From the NCBI RefSeq assembly GCF_018760735.1, contig NZ_JAHHZN010000004.1, forward strand, positions 62,001 to 126,000: 64,000 bases of DNA, written 5' to 3'. The position numbers were made by a program, and so were the translations under genes. The first letter of the stretch is position 1. Each line of letters starts with the position of its first letter. Positions 39,995 to 49,292 of this stretch are shown piece after piece. Origin of the DNA: Hymenobacter piscis (GTDB lineage Bacteria > Bacteroidota > Bacteroidia > Cytophagales > Hymenobacteraceae). The notes under the pieces are model-generated. The model was not told the origin of the DNA. It saw only the letters and a list, made by a program, of their open reading frames with translations, and ran no database searches.

Positions 39995-41602
39995 ATGACT
40001 CCCACTCCCCACGCCCTCGAAGACGCATTGTTCACCAATTCCTTCGTGGCGGAGCTGGCCGGCGACCCTTCCTGGGAAAATGAGCCGCGCCAGGTGCCGG
40101 GCTACCACTACTCGCGGGTGGCGCCCACGCCCGTAGCCAATCCGCGTCTGCTGGCCTGGTCGGCAGAGATGGGAGCGGAGCTGGGCCTGACGCCGCCCCC
40201 GGAGCAGGGCGCGGCCACCGAGCTGCTGGCCGGCAACCGCGTGGCCGATTCCATGCGGCCCTACGCCGCCCGCTACGGCGGCCACCAGTTCGGCAACTGG
40301 GCCGGGCAACTCGGCGACGGCCGGGCCATTTCCCTGGGTGAGCTGGCGGGCACGGCGGGGCGGCGCTGGGAGGTGCAGCTGAAAGGAGCCGGCCCCACGC
40401 CCTACTCGCGCCGGGCCGACGGCCGGGCGGTGCTGCGCTCCTCGGTGCGGGAGTTTCTGTGCTCCGAGGCCATGCACCACCTGGGCGTGCCCACCACCCG
40501 GGCCCTGAGCCTGGTGAGCACCGGCGACGCGGTGGTGCGCGACATGTTTTACGACGGCCACGCCCGCCCCGAGCCGGGGGCCGTGGTGGCCCGGGTGGCG
40601 CCCTCGTTCGTGCGCTTCGGGAGCTTTCAGATTCTGCTGGCCCACGGCGAAATCGACAACCTGCGGGCCCTGGCCGACTACGTAATCCGCCACCACTACC
40701 CCGAGCTGGGGGCGCCCTCGCCGGCCGGGTACGCGCGCTGGTTCACCGAAATCTGCCGGCGCACGGCCGTGCTGGTGGCCCACTGGCAAACGGTGGGCTT
40801 CGTGCACGGGGTGCTCAACACCGACAACATGAGCATTCTGGGCCTGACCATCGACTACGGCCCCTACGGTTGGCTGGAGCCCTACGACCCCGCCTGGACG
40901 CCCAACACCACCGACTTTGGGGGGCGGCGCTACGCCTTCGGGCAGCAGCCCCGGGTGGGCCTCTGGAACCTGACCCAGCTGGCCCAGGCCCTGGCCCCGC
41001 TCGTGGCCGACCCCAACCAGGACCTGCGCCCGGCCCTCGATACCTACATCAGTACGTACCAGGCCACCTACCACGCCCGGTTGCTGGCCAAGCTCGGTCT
41101 CACCAGTCAGCACCCCGAAGCCGACCACGCCCTGCTGGCCGCCCTGCCCGCCGCCCTCGAAGCCGCCGAGGCCGACATGACCCTCTTCTTCCGCCGCCTC
41201 TCCGAAGTCGTGCCCGCCCTGCTGGCTCCCGAGGCCGAGGTAACCGGCTGGGGCCGGGAACTGCTGGCCGCCGTTTCCTACGCTGCCCCGGGCAGTGCGG
41301 GCGAGGCCCCGCTGCTGACCTGGCTAAGCCAGTACGCCGACCGGCTGCGCGCGGAACCGGCCGCGCCGGAGGCTATCCGGGCCGGAATGCTGGCCTGCAA
41401 CCCCAAGTACGTGCTGCGTAACTACCTCGCCCAGCAGGCCATCGAAGCAGCTGAAGCCGGGGACCTGAGCCTGCTGCACACGTTGCACGAAGTCCTGAAA
41501 AAACCCTTCGCGGAGCAGCCGGAGCACGACGCCCTGGCCGCCCGCCGCCCCGCCTGGGCCGCCACCAAGCCCGGCAGCGCCACGCTCTCGTGTAGCTCCT
41601 GA
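39995..41602 (+). CDS. selO: Protein adenylyltransferase SelO (YdiU)
   Basis: 535 aa, full length. A pseudokinase-fold enzyme that transfers AMP from ATP to Ser/Thr/Tyr of other proteins and is linked to redox control. Family marks: YHYSRVAPTPVANPRLLAWS, RYGGHQFGNWAGQLGDGRA, QLKGAGPTPYSRRADGRAV, LRSSVREFLCSEAMHHLGVPTTRAL, HGVLNTDNMSILGLTIDYGP (metal/catalytic loop) and a C-terminal CSS; eukaryotic SelO carries Sec in a similar C-terminal place. Start and stop codons are both directly flanked by heptamer repeats. No operon partners are clear. Confidence 0.95.
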   Translation: MTPTPHALEDALFTNSFVAELAGDPSWENEPRQVPGYHYSRVAPTPVANPRLLAWSAEMGAELGLTPPPEQGAATELLAGNRVADSMRPYAARYGGHQFGNWAGQLGDGRAISLGELAGTAGRRWEVQLKGAGPTPYSRRADGRAVLRSSVREFLCSEAMHHLGVPTTRALSLVSTGDAVVRDMFYDGHARPEPGAVVARVAPSFVRFGSFQILLAHGEIDNLRALADYVIRHHYPELGAPSPAGYARWFTEICRRTAVLVAHWQTVGFVHGVLNTDNMSILGLTIDYGPYGWLEPYDPAWTPNTTDFGGRRYAFGQQPRVGLWNLTQLAQALAPLVADPNQDLRPALDTYISTYQATYHARLLAKLGLTSQHPEADHALLAALPAALEAAEADMTLFFRRLSEVVPALLAPEAEVTGWGRELLAAVSYAAPGSAGEAPLLTWLSQYADRLRAEPAAPEAIRAGMLACNPKYVLRNYLAQQAIEAAEAGDLSLLHTLHEVLKKPFAEQPEHDALAARRPAWAATKPGSATLSCSS

Positions 41603-41710
41603 TGAGTGGTTAGTTGTCAGTTGCTAGTTGTCAGTTGTCAGTCTGTTCGGAGTTGCCAAAAACGGCTACTGGCAACTGACAACTGACAACTGACAACCGA
41701 CCACTAACCA
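41603..41710. repeat. Heptamer repeat hairpin filling the SelO / STAS-like gap
   Basis: GTTAGTTGTCAGTTGCTAGT on the left is answered by GGCAACTGACAACTGACAAC on the right around a unique centre. The repeat reaches from the SelO stop to the stop of the convergent gene. Confidence 0.75.
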
Positions 41711-42103
41711 CTAATGCTGCCTGAGAAGCCAGGCGTAGGCCGAAGCCAGGTCGTCGAAGAGTATGACGGTGGGGCGGGTGACGAACTGCATGGCCGTTTC
41801 CATGCTCTTGCGGGCCGACCAGTTGGCGGGGCAGACCCAGGCCACGGAACAGATGCCGAGCCGGGCCAGTTGCAGGTAGTATTCGCCGCCCACCCAGCGG
41901 GCCGCCCGTTCCCACTCACTGCTGACCTGGCTATTGTCGTTGAGCATTTTGCGGCAGGGGCGGGCTTGCAGCAGCTCCAGCACCAGCTCGCCGCCAGTCC
42001 GGGCCGATTCGGCCGAGTGCTGTCCCCGCCACTCCACGTAAAGCCACTCGCGTGCCGAGTCGTAGGAGATGGTAAGGCCCGGCGTATCGTACAACTGTTC
42101 CAT
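41711..42103 (-). CDS. STAS/SpoIIAA-like hypothetical protein
   Basis: 130 aa from the ATG at 42103 (MEQLYDTPGLTISYD). The predicted strand/helix order and the segment GGELVLELLQARPCRKMLNDNSQVSSEWERAARWVGGEY match a SpoIIAA/STAS-like domain used in Bacteroidota for unknown sensing or binding roles. No signal peptide. The stop lies within the repeat block. It is divergent from msrB with a 12-base gap, so both promoters must overlap the genes. Confidence 0.65.
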   Translation of the reverse strand: MEQLYDTPGLTISYDSAREWLYVEWRGQHSAESARTGGELVLELLQARPCRKMLNDNSQVSSEWERAARWVGGEYYLQLARLGICSVAWVCPANWSARKSMETAMQFVTRPTVILFDDLASAYAWLLRQH

Positions 42104-42115
42104 GCTCAGTGACTG

Positions 42116-42637
42116 ATGATAAAGGCTCGGCCCCAAGATGCGCAACAACCGCTAGAAAGCCTACTTGCGCTTTCCGCGCCGCCCCTGCGGTGGTCCGACG
42201 TGCTTACCTACGCTAAATACGGCAATCCGGACCCCGCCCGCCGCCTGCTGTTGTCGGAAGCCGAATGGGCCGCCCGGCTTCTGCCCGCGCAGTTCCAGGT
42301 GCTGCGCCAGGCCCGCACCGAGCCGCCCTACCGCAACGCCTACTGCCGCTCCTACGAGCCCGGTCGCTACGCCTGCGCCGGCTGCGGGCAGGTGCTCTTC
42401 GATTCCGCCGCCAAGTACCACGCCATTTCCGGCTGGCCCAGCTTCACCCAGCCCGCCACCCGTGGGGCCCTCCGCTTTCATTTCGACGACTCGCACCACA
42501 TGCAGCGCGTGGAAGTGCGCTGCAATGTCTGCGAAGGGCACCTGGGCCACGTCTCGGCCGACGGCCCGGCCCCGGCGGGGCTGCGGTTCTGCATCAACTC
42601 GGCCAGTCTGCGGCAGGCGCCGGAGGGGACGCTTTAG
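42116..42637 (+). CDS. msrB: Peptide-methionine (R)-S-oxide reductase (MsrB)
   Basis: 173 aa. Structural zinc site CAGCG and CNVCEG, the conserved SGWPSFTQPA, and the catalytic RFCINSASL with Cys near 161. It repairs methionine-R-sulfoxide in proteins using thioredoxin. The N-terminal 60 residues (before LPAQFQVLRQARTEPPYRN) are longer than in minimal MsrB, but there is no signal peptide. The ATG at 42116 is kept; later starts cannot be excluded. The adjacent STAS-like gene is divergent. Confidence 0.9.
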   Translation: MIKARPQDAQQPLESLLALSAPPLRWSDVLTYAKYGNPDPARRLLLSEAEWAARLLPAQFQVLRQARTEPPYRNAYCRSYEPGRYACAGCGQVLFDSAAKYHAISGWPSFTQPATRGALRFHFDDSHHMQRVEVRCNVCEGHLGHVSADGPAPAGLRFCINSASLRQAPEGTL

Positions 42638-42793
42638 GCCACTGTTTCGGGGCCGGTTGGTTGCAGCAGGGAGCGGTGAAAAGCGGGGGCGGTAATCGGT
42701 TTGTCGTCCGGCAAGCGCCGGAGTGCTGGTATATTTTTTCGGATGCTTGCCGGCGGCCGCCGTATACCCGGGCACTCTCCTAACCTGCTCTCC

Positions 42794-45337
42794 ATGCCTG
42801 ATTCTGTTCAACCGACTACCCATTTCACCGGTTTCGTGCGCGTGCGCGGGGCCCGGGAACACAACCTGCGCAACATCGACGTGGATATTCCGCGCGATGC
42901 GCTGGTGGTGTTTACCGGCGTTTCGGGCTCGGGCAAGAGCAGCCTGGCCTTTGGCACGCTCTACGCCGAGGCCCAGCGCCGCTACCTGGAGTCGGTGTCG
43001 CCGTACGCGCGGCGGCTGTTTCACCAGATGGCGGTGCCGGAGGTGGAGGCCATTGAGGGCCTGCCGCCGGCCGTGGCCCTGCAGCAGCAGCGCGGCACGC
43101 CCACCACGCGCTCCTCGGTAGGCTCCGTGACCACGCTCGCCAACCTCGTGCGCATGCTCTACTCCCGGGCCGGCGACTACCCGGCGGGCCAGGGTATTAT
43201 CTACGCCGAAGCCTTTTCGGCCAACACCCCCGAGGGTGCCTGTCCCACCTGCCACGGTCTGGGCCGGGTGTACGAAGTGACGGAGCAGACCATGGTACCC
43301 GACCCCACGCTCACCATCCGGGAGCGGGCCATTGCCGCCTGGCCCCTGGCCTGGGGCGGCCAGAACCAGCGCGACATCCTCGTGACCCTGGGCTACGACG
43401 TGGACACGCCCTGGCAGGACCTCCCGCAAAAGGACCGGGACTGGATTCTGTTCACCGACGAGCAGCCCGTGGTGCCGGTGTACCCCGGCTACTCGCCCGA
43501 GCAAACCCAACGGGCCCTCCGGCGCCAGGAGCCGCCCAACTACATGGGCACGTTTATGGGCGTGAAAAAGTACGTGCTGCATACCTTCGCCACCACCCAG
43601 AGCGCCCTCATGAAGAAGCGGGTGCAACAGTACATGCTGGGCGCGGCCTGCCCCACCTGCCACGGCAAGCGCCTGCGCCGGGAATCCCTGAGCGTGACCT
43701 TTGCGGGCCTCGACATTGCCGATTTTTCGGCCCTGCCCCTCAAGCGCGTGGTGGAGCTGCTGCGGCCCTACGAAACGGGCACCGAAACCGGCCACGCCCG
43801 CCACGAGGCCGCCCACCCCGAGCAGGTAGAAGCCGCCCGCCGCATCGCCCAGGATTTGCGCGCCCGCCTCGCGGTGCTGCTCGATCTGGGCCTGGGCTAC
43901 CTTTCCCTGGAGCGCAGCACGCCCACGCTCTCGCCCGGGGAGCTGCAACGCCTGCGCCTGGCTACCCAGCTCTACTCCAACCTGTTCGGGGTGGTGTACG
44001 TGCTCGATGAGCCCTCCGCCGGCCTGCACCCCTCCGATACCGAAGCCCTGCTCGCGGCCCTGGCCAGCCTCAAAAGCGCGGGCAACTCCTTATTCGTGGT
44101 CGAGCACAACCTCGATGTGGTGCGCCAGGCCGACTGGCTGGTGGATGTGGGCCCCCGGGCCGGCGAGCAGGGCGGCCAGATCTTGTACAGCGGTCCGCCC
44201 GCCGGCCTGCGCGAAGTAGCCGCCTCCCAGACCCGCCGCTTCCTGTTCCCCGAAGCCGCCGAAACTACTCCGGTGCCCGCACCCCGGGAGCCCGCCGGCT
44301 GGTTGCGGCTCGAAGACGTGACCCGCAACAACCTGACGGACCTGACGGTGCAGTTCCCGCTGGGCGTGCTCACGACCGTTACGGGCGTGTCGGGGTCCGG
44401 CAAATCGAGTTTGGTGAGTCAGGTGCTGGTGGAGCTGGTGGCCGAGCAGCTAGGCCAGCGGGTGGAAGCCGAAACCGAGGAAACCGACCCGCTGGAGCGC
44501 GTGGAAGCGCCCGCCACGGAGGGCCGCATTGCGGCCGGGCTGGAAAACATCCGCCGGCTGGTGCGGGTAGACCAGAAGCCCATCGGGCGCACGCCCCGCT
44601 CCAACATGGCTACCTACACCGGCCTCTTCGACCACGTGCGTAAGCTGTTCGCGGCCACGCCCGAGGCCCGCAAGCGCCGCTACGATGCCGGCCGCTTCAG
44701 CTTCAACGTGGCCAAAGGGCGCTGCGAGAACTGCCAGGGCGAGGGGTTTGTGATGGTGGAGCTGCTGTTCCTGCCCAGCGTGTACGCGCCCTGCCCGGTC
44801 TGCCACGGGGCGCGCTACAATGCCAAAACCCTCGAAATTCAGTACCAGGGTAAGAACATAGCCGAGGTGCTGGGCCTGACCGTGGACGCGGCCTGGGAGT
44901 TCTTCGCCCAGGAGCCGCCCGTGCACCGGGCCCTCACGGTGCTGCGCGAAGTGGGCCTGGGCTACCTGCGCCTGGGCCAGCCCGCCACCGAGCTGAGCGG
45001 GGGCGAGGCCCAGCGCATCAAGCTGGCCACCGAGCTCCAGCGCACCCAGCGCGGCACCACCCTCTACGTGCTCGATGAGCCCACCACCGGCCTGCACCCC
45101 GCCGACGTGGAAAAGCTGCTCACCCAGCTCCAAAGCCTGGTGGCGGCCGGCAATACGGTGGTGGTGGTCGAGCACGACATGCGCGTGGTGGCCGCTTCCG
45201 ACTGGGTGCTCGATATGGGCCCCGGCGCCGGCGACGAAGGCGGCCGGGTGGTAGCCGAAGGGCCGCCGGTCCGGGTTGCGCAGACGAAAAGCAGCAAAAC
45301 GGCCCCCTACCTGCGGCGGTTTCTGTCCCGGTCCTGA
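42794..45337 (+). CDS. UvrA-like ABC ATPase (short, class II-type)
   Basis: 847 aa from the ATG at 42794 ([17 protein letters not shown]). Two ABC ATPase halves: Walker [10 protein letters not shown] twice (about 40 and 515), first signature [11 protein letters not shown], second [11 protein letters not shown], and zinc-type CxxC motifs ([26 protein letters not shown] ... CPVCHG). It is about 100 residues shorter than housekeeping UvrA (about 940), consistent with class II UvrA paralogues that lack much of the UvrB-binding part. Class II copies are linked to DNA-damage tolerance and drug self-resistance. A main uvrA is expected elsewhere in the genome. The start 31 codons upstream is rejected. 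Confidence 0.88.
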   Translation: MPDSVQPTTHFTGFVRVRGAREHNLRNIDVDIPRDALVVFTGVSGSGKSSLAFGTLYAEAQRRYLESVSPYARRLFHQMAVPEVEAIEGLPPAVALQQQRGTPTTRSSVGSVTTLANLVRMLYSRAGDYPAGQGIIYAEAFSANTPEGACPTCHGLGRVYEVTEQTMVPDPTLTIRERAIAAWPLAWGGQNQRDILVTLGYDVDTPWQDLPQKDRDWILFTDEQPVVPVYPGYSPEQTQRALRRQEPPNYMGTFMGVKKYVLHTFATTQSALMKKRVQQYMLGAACPTCHGKRLRRESLSVTFAGLDIADFSALPLKRVVELLRPYETGTETGHARHEAAHPEQVEAARRIAQDLRARLAVLLDLGLGYLSLERSTPTLSPGELQRLRLATQLYSNLFGVVYVLDEPSAGLHPSDTEALLAALASLKSAGNSLFVVEHNLDVVRQADWLVDVGPRAGEQGGQILYSGPPAGLREVAASQTRRFLFPEAAETTPVPAPREPAGWLRLEDVTRNNLTDLTVQFPLGVLTTVTGVSGSGKSSLVSQVLVELVAEQLGQRVEAETEETDPLERVEAPATEGRIAAGLENIRRLVRVDQKPIGRTPRSNMATYTGLFDHVRKLFAATPEARKRRYDAGRFSFNVAKGRCENCQGEGFVMVELLFLPSVYAPCPVCHGARYNAKTLEIQYQGKNIAEVLGLTVDAAWEFFAQEPPVHRALTVLREVGLGYLRLGQPATELSGGEAQRIKLATELQRTQRGTTLYVLDEPTTGLHPADVEKLLTQLQSLVAAGNTVVVVEHDMRVVAASDWVLDMGPGAGDEGGRVVAEGPPVRVAQTKSSKTAPYLRRFLSRS

Positions 45338-45473
45338 TGGCCGGGCACAAGCCGGCCGCGGGCGAGGTACCAGTTGTGTACGCCGGAAAGGCTATATTTA
45401 GCAGACACTATAACCGCCGCAAGCGGACGGAGGGAGCGTATACGGACGGAATAACCAGGTTGACATCAGGACT

Positions 45474-46277
45474 ATGGAGGCGCTTAAACGGCAGAACGTT
45501 ACAGTTTCGGGCTCCGGTGAGCAGCTGATTGTCTTTTCCCACGGCTTTGGCTGCGACCAGCGCATGTGGCGGCTGGTGGCCCCGGCCTTCGAAGCCGACT
45601 ACCGGGTGGTACTGCTGGATTTGGTAGGCGCCGGCGGCTCCGATCTGAGTGCCTACGACCCCGCCCGCTACGCCACCCTGCACGCCCACGCCGAGGACTT
45701 GCTGGCGGTAGTGGCCGCGCTGGCGGCCGGGCCGGTGATTTTCGTGGGCCATTCGGTCAGTGCCACGATTGGGTTACTGGCCGCGGCGGCGGCGCCCGAG
45801 CAGTTCCGCTGTCTGGTGCTGCTGGGGCCCTCGCCCTGCTACCTCAACCAGGGCCACTACGTGGGCGGCTTCGGGGCGCGCGATATTGAGGAGCTGCTTG
45901 GCGCCCTCGACAGCAACTACCTGGGCTGGTCGGGCAACATGGCGCCCGTGATTATGGCCCACGATGAGCGGCCGGAGCTGGCCGGGGAGCTGTTCCGCAG
46001 CTTCTGCGCCACGGATCCGCGCATTGCCCGCCACTTCGCCCGCGTAACGTTTCTGGCCGACCACCGTGCCGACCTGGCCCGGGTGCGCACGCCCTCGCTC
46101 ATTGTACAAGTTGCCCACGATGCGCTGGTTCCCGTACAGGTAGGCACGTATCTGCACCGGCACCTGGCCGCCAGCCAGTTGGTGCTGCTCGATACGTTTG
46201 GTCATTGTCCGCACCTGAGTGCACCCCGGGCCACTATTGATGCCATCCGGCAGTACCTAGTTCACCTCCCTTCATGA
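45474..46277 (+). CDS. RsbQ-type alpha/beta hydrolase
   Basis: 267 aa. A member of the RsbQ/KAI2/D14 group: HGFGCDQRMWR, nucleophile GHSVSATIG (Ser94), LGPSPCYLNQGHYVGGFGARDIEELL, DNYLGW-type SNYLGWSG, acid in VAHDALVP (Asp216) and GHCPHLSAP (His247). The triad is complete. In Bacillus, RsbQ makes or processes an unknown hydrophobic signal for the PAS domain of its partner RsbP. Here the next gene, overlapping by 4 bases, is a PAS histidine kinase, implying the same logic with a different output. Upstream TATATTTAG near 45390 looks like a promoter -7 element. Confidence 0.9.
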   Translation: MEALKRQNVTVSGSGEQLIVFSHGFGCDQRMWRLVAPAFEADYRVVLLDLVGAGGSDLSAYDPARYATLHAHAEDLLAVVAALAAGPVIFVGHSVSATIGLLAAAAAPEQFRCLVLLGPSPCYLNQGHYVGGFGARDIEELLGALDSNYLGWSGNMAPVIMAHDERPELAGELFRSFCATDPRIARHFARVTFLADHRADLARVRTPSLIVQVAHDALVPVQVGTYLHRHLAASQLVLLDTFGHCPHLSAPRATIDAIRQYLVHLPS

Positions 46278-47467
46278 GCCCGCAACCTGAGCCACTACGT
46301 CCCCCGCTGGATCTGCGGCTGACCCAGGAAAACCTGGAGGACCTCTACGACGACGCGCCCTGCGGCTACTGCTCCTGCCTGCCCGACGGGACGCTGGTAA
46401 AGGTGAACCGCACCCTGCTCACCTGGCTGGGCTACGAGCGCACGGAGCTGGTAGCCCGCCGCTGCTTTCAGGAGCTGCTGACCGTGGGCGGGCGCCTGCA
46501 CTACGAAACGTACTTTGTGTCGTTGCTGCTGCTGCGCGGGCAGGCCCGTGAAATCAGCTACCAGCTGTGCCGGGCCAACGGGGCGTCGCTGCCGGTGCTG
46601 CTCAACGCCACGCTGGTACGCGACACCGACGGCGAGCCCCTGGTCGTGCGCATTACTTTGTTCGATATCACGGAGCGCCGCAAGTACGAGCAGGAGCTGC
46701 TGCGGGCCCGGGCCCAGGCCGAGCAGCAGGGCGAGGACCTGGCCCGGGCCAACGACCAGCTCACCCGCCAGAATGAGGAGCTGACCCGCATCAATGCCGA
46801 CCTCGACAGCTTCGTGTACACCGCTTCCCACGACCTGCGCCAGCCCATCAACAACATGGCCGGCATCTTTGCCGAGCTCAAGCGCACGGCCACCTTCCAC
46901 GACCCCGAGGCCGAGGGCATGGTGGGCATGTTTGAAGAGGCCCTGGGGCAGATTATGACCACCATCACGGGCCTCACCGAAGTGGTGCAGCTGCAGCGCC
47001 AGCTGGCCCCGGAGGCCGAGGAAGTGTTGCTGGCCCCGCTGCTGGAAGAGGTCATCAACGCCCTGCGGCCCCAGCTGCAGGAGATGGCCGGCACGTTCCT
47101 GGTCGATGTGGCCGCCGTGCCGTCGGTGCGCATCGGGCGCTCGGGCCTGCACAGCATGCTCTACAATCTGCTCAGCAACGCGCTTAAGTACGCCCAGATC
47201 GGCCGGCCGCCCGAAGTGCGGGTACGGGCCGACCGGGCCGAGGACGGTGCGCCGGTGCTCACCGTGCAGGACAACGGCCGGGGCATCGACCTGGAGCGCC
47301 ACGGCCGGGAGCTGTTTCAGCTCTTCCGCCGCTTCCACCCCGAGGTGCCGGGTTCGGGCCTGGGCCTGTATCTGGTCAACCGGCTGGTGCACCAGGCCGG
47401 GGGGCAGCTGGATGTGTCCAGCGTGGTGGGCGAGGGCACCACCTTCCGCATCAGGCTGCCGCGCTAG
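46274..47467 (+). CDS. PAS-domain sensor histidine kinase partnered with RsbQ-like hydrolase
   Basis: 397 aa. PAS domain (about 18-138; LYDDAPCGYCSCLPDGTLV, DITERRKYEQELLRA), coiled coil (about 138-175), HisKA with the phospho-His motif YTASHDLRQPINNM (about 178-195), and a HATPase domain (about 280-397; NLLSNALKYAQ, DNGRGIDL, GSGLGLYLVNRLV). No transmembrane helix, so cytoplasmic. It shares 4 bases with the hydrolase gene; the PAS domain is likely to receive the hydrolase's ligand. No response regulator is adjacent. Confidence 0.92.
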   Translation: MSPQPEPLRPPLDLRLTQENLEDLYDDAPCGYCSCLPDGTLVKVNRTLLTWLGYERTELVARRCFQELLTVGGRLHYETYFVSLLLLRGQAREISYQLCRANGASLPVLLNATLVRDTDGEPLVVRITLFDITERRKYEQELLRARAQAEQQGEDLARANDQLTRQNEELTRINADLDSFVYTASHDLRQPINNMAGIFAELKRTATFHDPEAEGMVGMFEEALGQIMTTITGLTEVVQLQRQLAPEAEEVLLAPLLEEVINALRPQLQEMAGTFLVDVAAVPSVRIGRSGLHSMLYNLLSNALKYAQIGRPPEVRVRADRAEDGAPVLTVQDNGRGIDLERHGRELFQLFRRFHPEVPGSGLGLYLVNRLVHQAGGQLDVSSVVGEGTTFRIRLPR

Positions 47468-47558
47468 GCCGCCGGGGCGGGTGGCAACCGGTCCGGCCAG
47501 GACGTTGGCAAAACTCTTTTGGGGGTTGCCGGGGGGCGCTGGGGGGGCTCAGGCAGCG

Positions 47559-47580
47559 GGCGGGGCCTTTTGGCCCCGCC
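47559..47580 (+). terminator. Hairpin terminator after the kinase
   Basis: GGCGGGGCC / GGCCCCGCC with a TTTT loop; it lacks a clean T-tail. Confidence 0.45.
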
Positions 47581-47713
47581 GGCCCGGGGGGCGGGCGGGC
47601 AGCAGTCCGAAGTTGGCCGGGAAATGCGGACCTTACCGGCTGCCGGGTCCTATTGACCGGTTTCATTTCCGGCCGGCGCTTCCGCGCGGTTCGTGCCGGA
47701 CTCCTTCTGTTCT

Positions 47714-47977
47714 ATGGATTCCGCCTTCCGGCCGTCGGCTGAGCTGCTGCTTAGCTTCGGGTTCACGCGTTTTGCCTCGCCCGCAGGCCAGGCCCGCTAC
47801 AGTCGGCCCAGTGAGGTGGGCCAGGAGACGGTGGTGCTCTACGACGACGACGAAATGACCCTGCTCGAAGCCGTGAACGGCCAGCTGCTGTACTGCTTTC
47901 AGGGCCGGGTGGCCTCCGAGGCCGAGCTGCGGGTGCTGCTGCGGCAAGTGAACTGGCCCGCCGAGGTCGGCCGCTAA
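47714..47977 (+). CDS. Small hypothetical protein (87 aa)
   Basis: MDSAFRPSAELLLSFGFTRF start at 47714. Mixed alpha/beta with an acidic VVLYDDDEMTLLEAVNGQLLY centre; no signal peptide or known domain. A start seven codons earlier is possible. It precedes another small unknown gene by about 90 bases. Function unknown. Confidence 0.55.
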   Translation: MDSAFRPSAELLLSFGFTRFASPAGQARYSRPSEVGQETVVLYDDDEMTLLEAVNGQLLYCFQGRVASEAELRVLLRQVNWPAEVGR

Positions 47978-48069
47978 AGCTCTGGTCCGCCGGTCCGGCC
48001 GGCGGCCCGGCCACTACGTTCGGCTTTGCTACTCAGCCCTATTGCTTCTTTACCCAATACCCCTCTTCC

Positions 48070-48345
48070 GTGGACCAGGACCTGCAACTCAGTTTAGCCA
48101 ACAACGCCAAGGAATGGCTGGCGCTTTCTCTCTCCATCTCGTCGGCTGAAAAAGTGGCCTTCGACAAAATCCACGACGGCTTTTTTACCATGTACGGGGC
48201 CGATTTCATGACCCACGTCTACCGCGGCACGTTTGAGCAGACCCTCCAGCAACTGCCCGAGGCCGAGCGCACCAAGCTGCTCATCTGCTTCAAGAAGGCC
48301 ATGGACAAGGCCATCGACGAGCACTACTCCGTGCGGACGGTTTAG
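48070..48345 (+). CDS. Small hypothetical protein (91 aa), GTG start
   Basis: GTG at 48070 (DQDLQLSLANNAKEWLALSL). All-helical, soluble: three or four helices including KVAFDKIHDGFFTMYGADFM and AERTKLLICFKKAMDKAIDEHY. No known family. Codon use is similar to its neighbours, which supports a real gene. It converges on purU. Confidence 0.6.
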   Translation: MDQDLQLSLANNAKEWLALSLSISSAEKVAFDKIHDGFFTMYGADFMTHVYRGTFEQTLQQLPEAERTKLLICFKKAMDKAIDEHYSVRTV

Positions 48346-48458
48346 CCCGGTGGCGGCCCGCGCCGCGGGCCGCCGTACTGGTGGACTCTCACCCCGCGCC
48401 CGCCTCCCCGGCCCGCTAAGCGGCCACAGGGGCGGGCGGGGCGGGGCGAAGCTGCGCC

Positions 48459-49292
48459 CTATTCGAAGACGATGGTTTTGTTGCGGTGCACGCACACCTG
48501 CTCGCGGCAGACCAGGGTGAGGGCGCGGGCCAGGGTGAGCTTTTCCACGTCGCGGCCGGCCTGGGCCATGTCGCGGGCGCTCTGGGTGTGGTCGGTGGGG
48601 ATGACGCTCTGGGCGATGATGGGGCCCTGGTCGAGCTGGTCGGTGACGAAGTGGGCGGTGGCCCCGATGCTTTTGACGCCCCGCTCGTAGGCCTGGGCGT
48701 AGGGGCTGGCCCCGATGAAGGCGGGCAGAAAGCTGTGGTGAATGTTGAGCAGGCGGCCGGCAAAGTGACGCACGAAGTCGGGCGAGAGAATGCGCATGTA
48801 GCGGGCCAGCACCACCAGCTCGGGCTCGTAGTGCTGAATCTGGGCCAGGACGGCCGCCTCGTGGGCTTCCCGGCTCAGGCCTTCGGCGCTGATGTGGTGG
48901 TAGGGCACGCCCAGCTTCTCGGTAATGGCGCGCAGGTTGTCGTGGTTGCTGATAACGGCCAGTACCTCGGCCTGGAGCTGGCCGAAGAAGTGGCGCACCA
49001 GCAGCTCGGAGAGGCAGTGGTGCTCGCGGGTGGCCAGCAGCACCACCCGCCGGGGCCGGTCGTCGCGCAGGCGGATGGTGGCCGCCGCCGGCAGGGCCGC
49101 TTGCAGGTCGCGGACCAGGGCGGCCGGGTCGCAGGGGCCGTCGAACTCGGTGCGCATGAAGAAGTGGTGGTCGTGGCGGTCCACGAACTCGCCGTTGCGC
49201 AGGATGTTGAGGCCGTGCCGGAACAGCACTTCGGAGGTGCGGAACACGAGGCCAGGCTCGTCGGGGCAGTCAATGAGCAGGTAGTGAATCAT
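48459..49292 (-). CDS. purU: Formyltetrahydrofolate deformylase
   Basis: 277 aa from the ATG at 49292 (MIHYLLIDCPDEPGLVF). An ACT-type N-terminal domain (about 1-80) and a formyltransferase-fold C-domain (about 85-277). The catalytic residues are visible: N in ISNHDNL, H in LLNIHHSFLPAFIGA, and D in HFVTDQLDQGPIIAQ. It hydrolyses 10-formyl-THF to formate and THF, balancing one-carbon units. Cytoplasmic. The 9-codon upstream extension is rejected. Single gene; the following 980 bases hold no gene. Confidence 0.95.
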   Translation of the reverse strand: MIHYLLIDCPDEPGLVFRTSEVLFRHGLNILRNGEFVDRHDHHFFMRTEFDGPCDPAALVRDLQAALPAAATIRLRDDRPRRVVLLATREHHCLSELLVRHFFGQLQAEVLAVISNHDNLRAITEKLGVPYHHISAEGLSREAHEAAVLAQIQHYEPELVVLARYMRILSPDFVRHFAGRLLNIHHSFLPAFIGASPYAQAYERGVKSIGATAHFVTDQLDQGPIIAQSVIPTDHTQSARDMAQAGRDVEKLTLARALTLVCREQVCVHRNKTIVFE

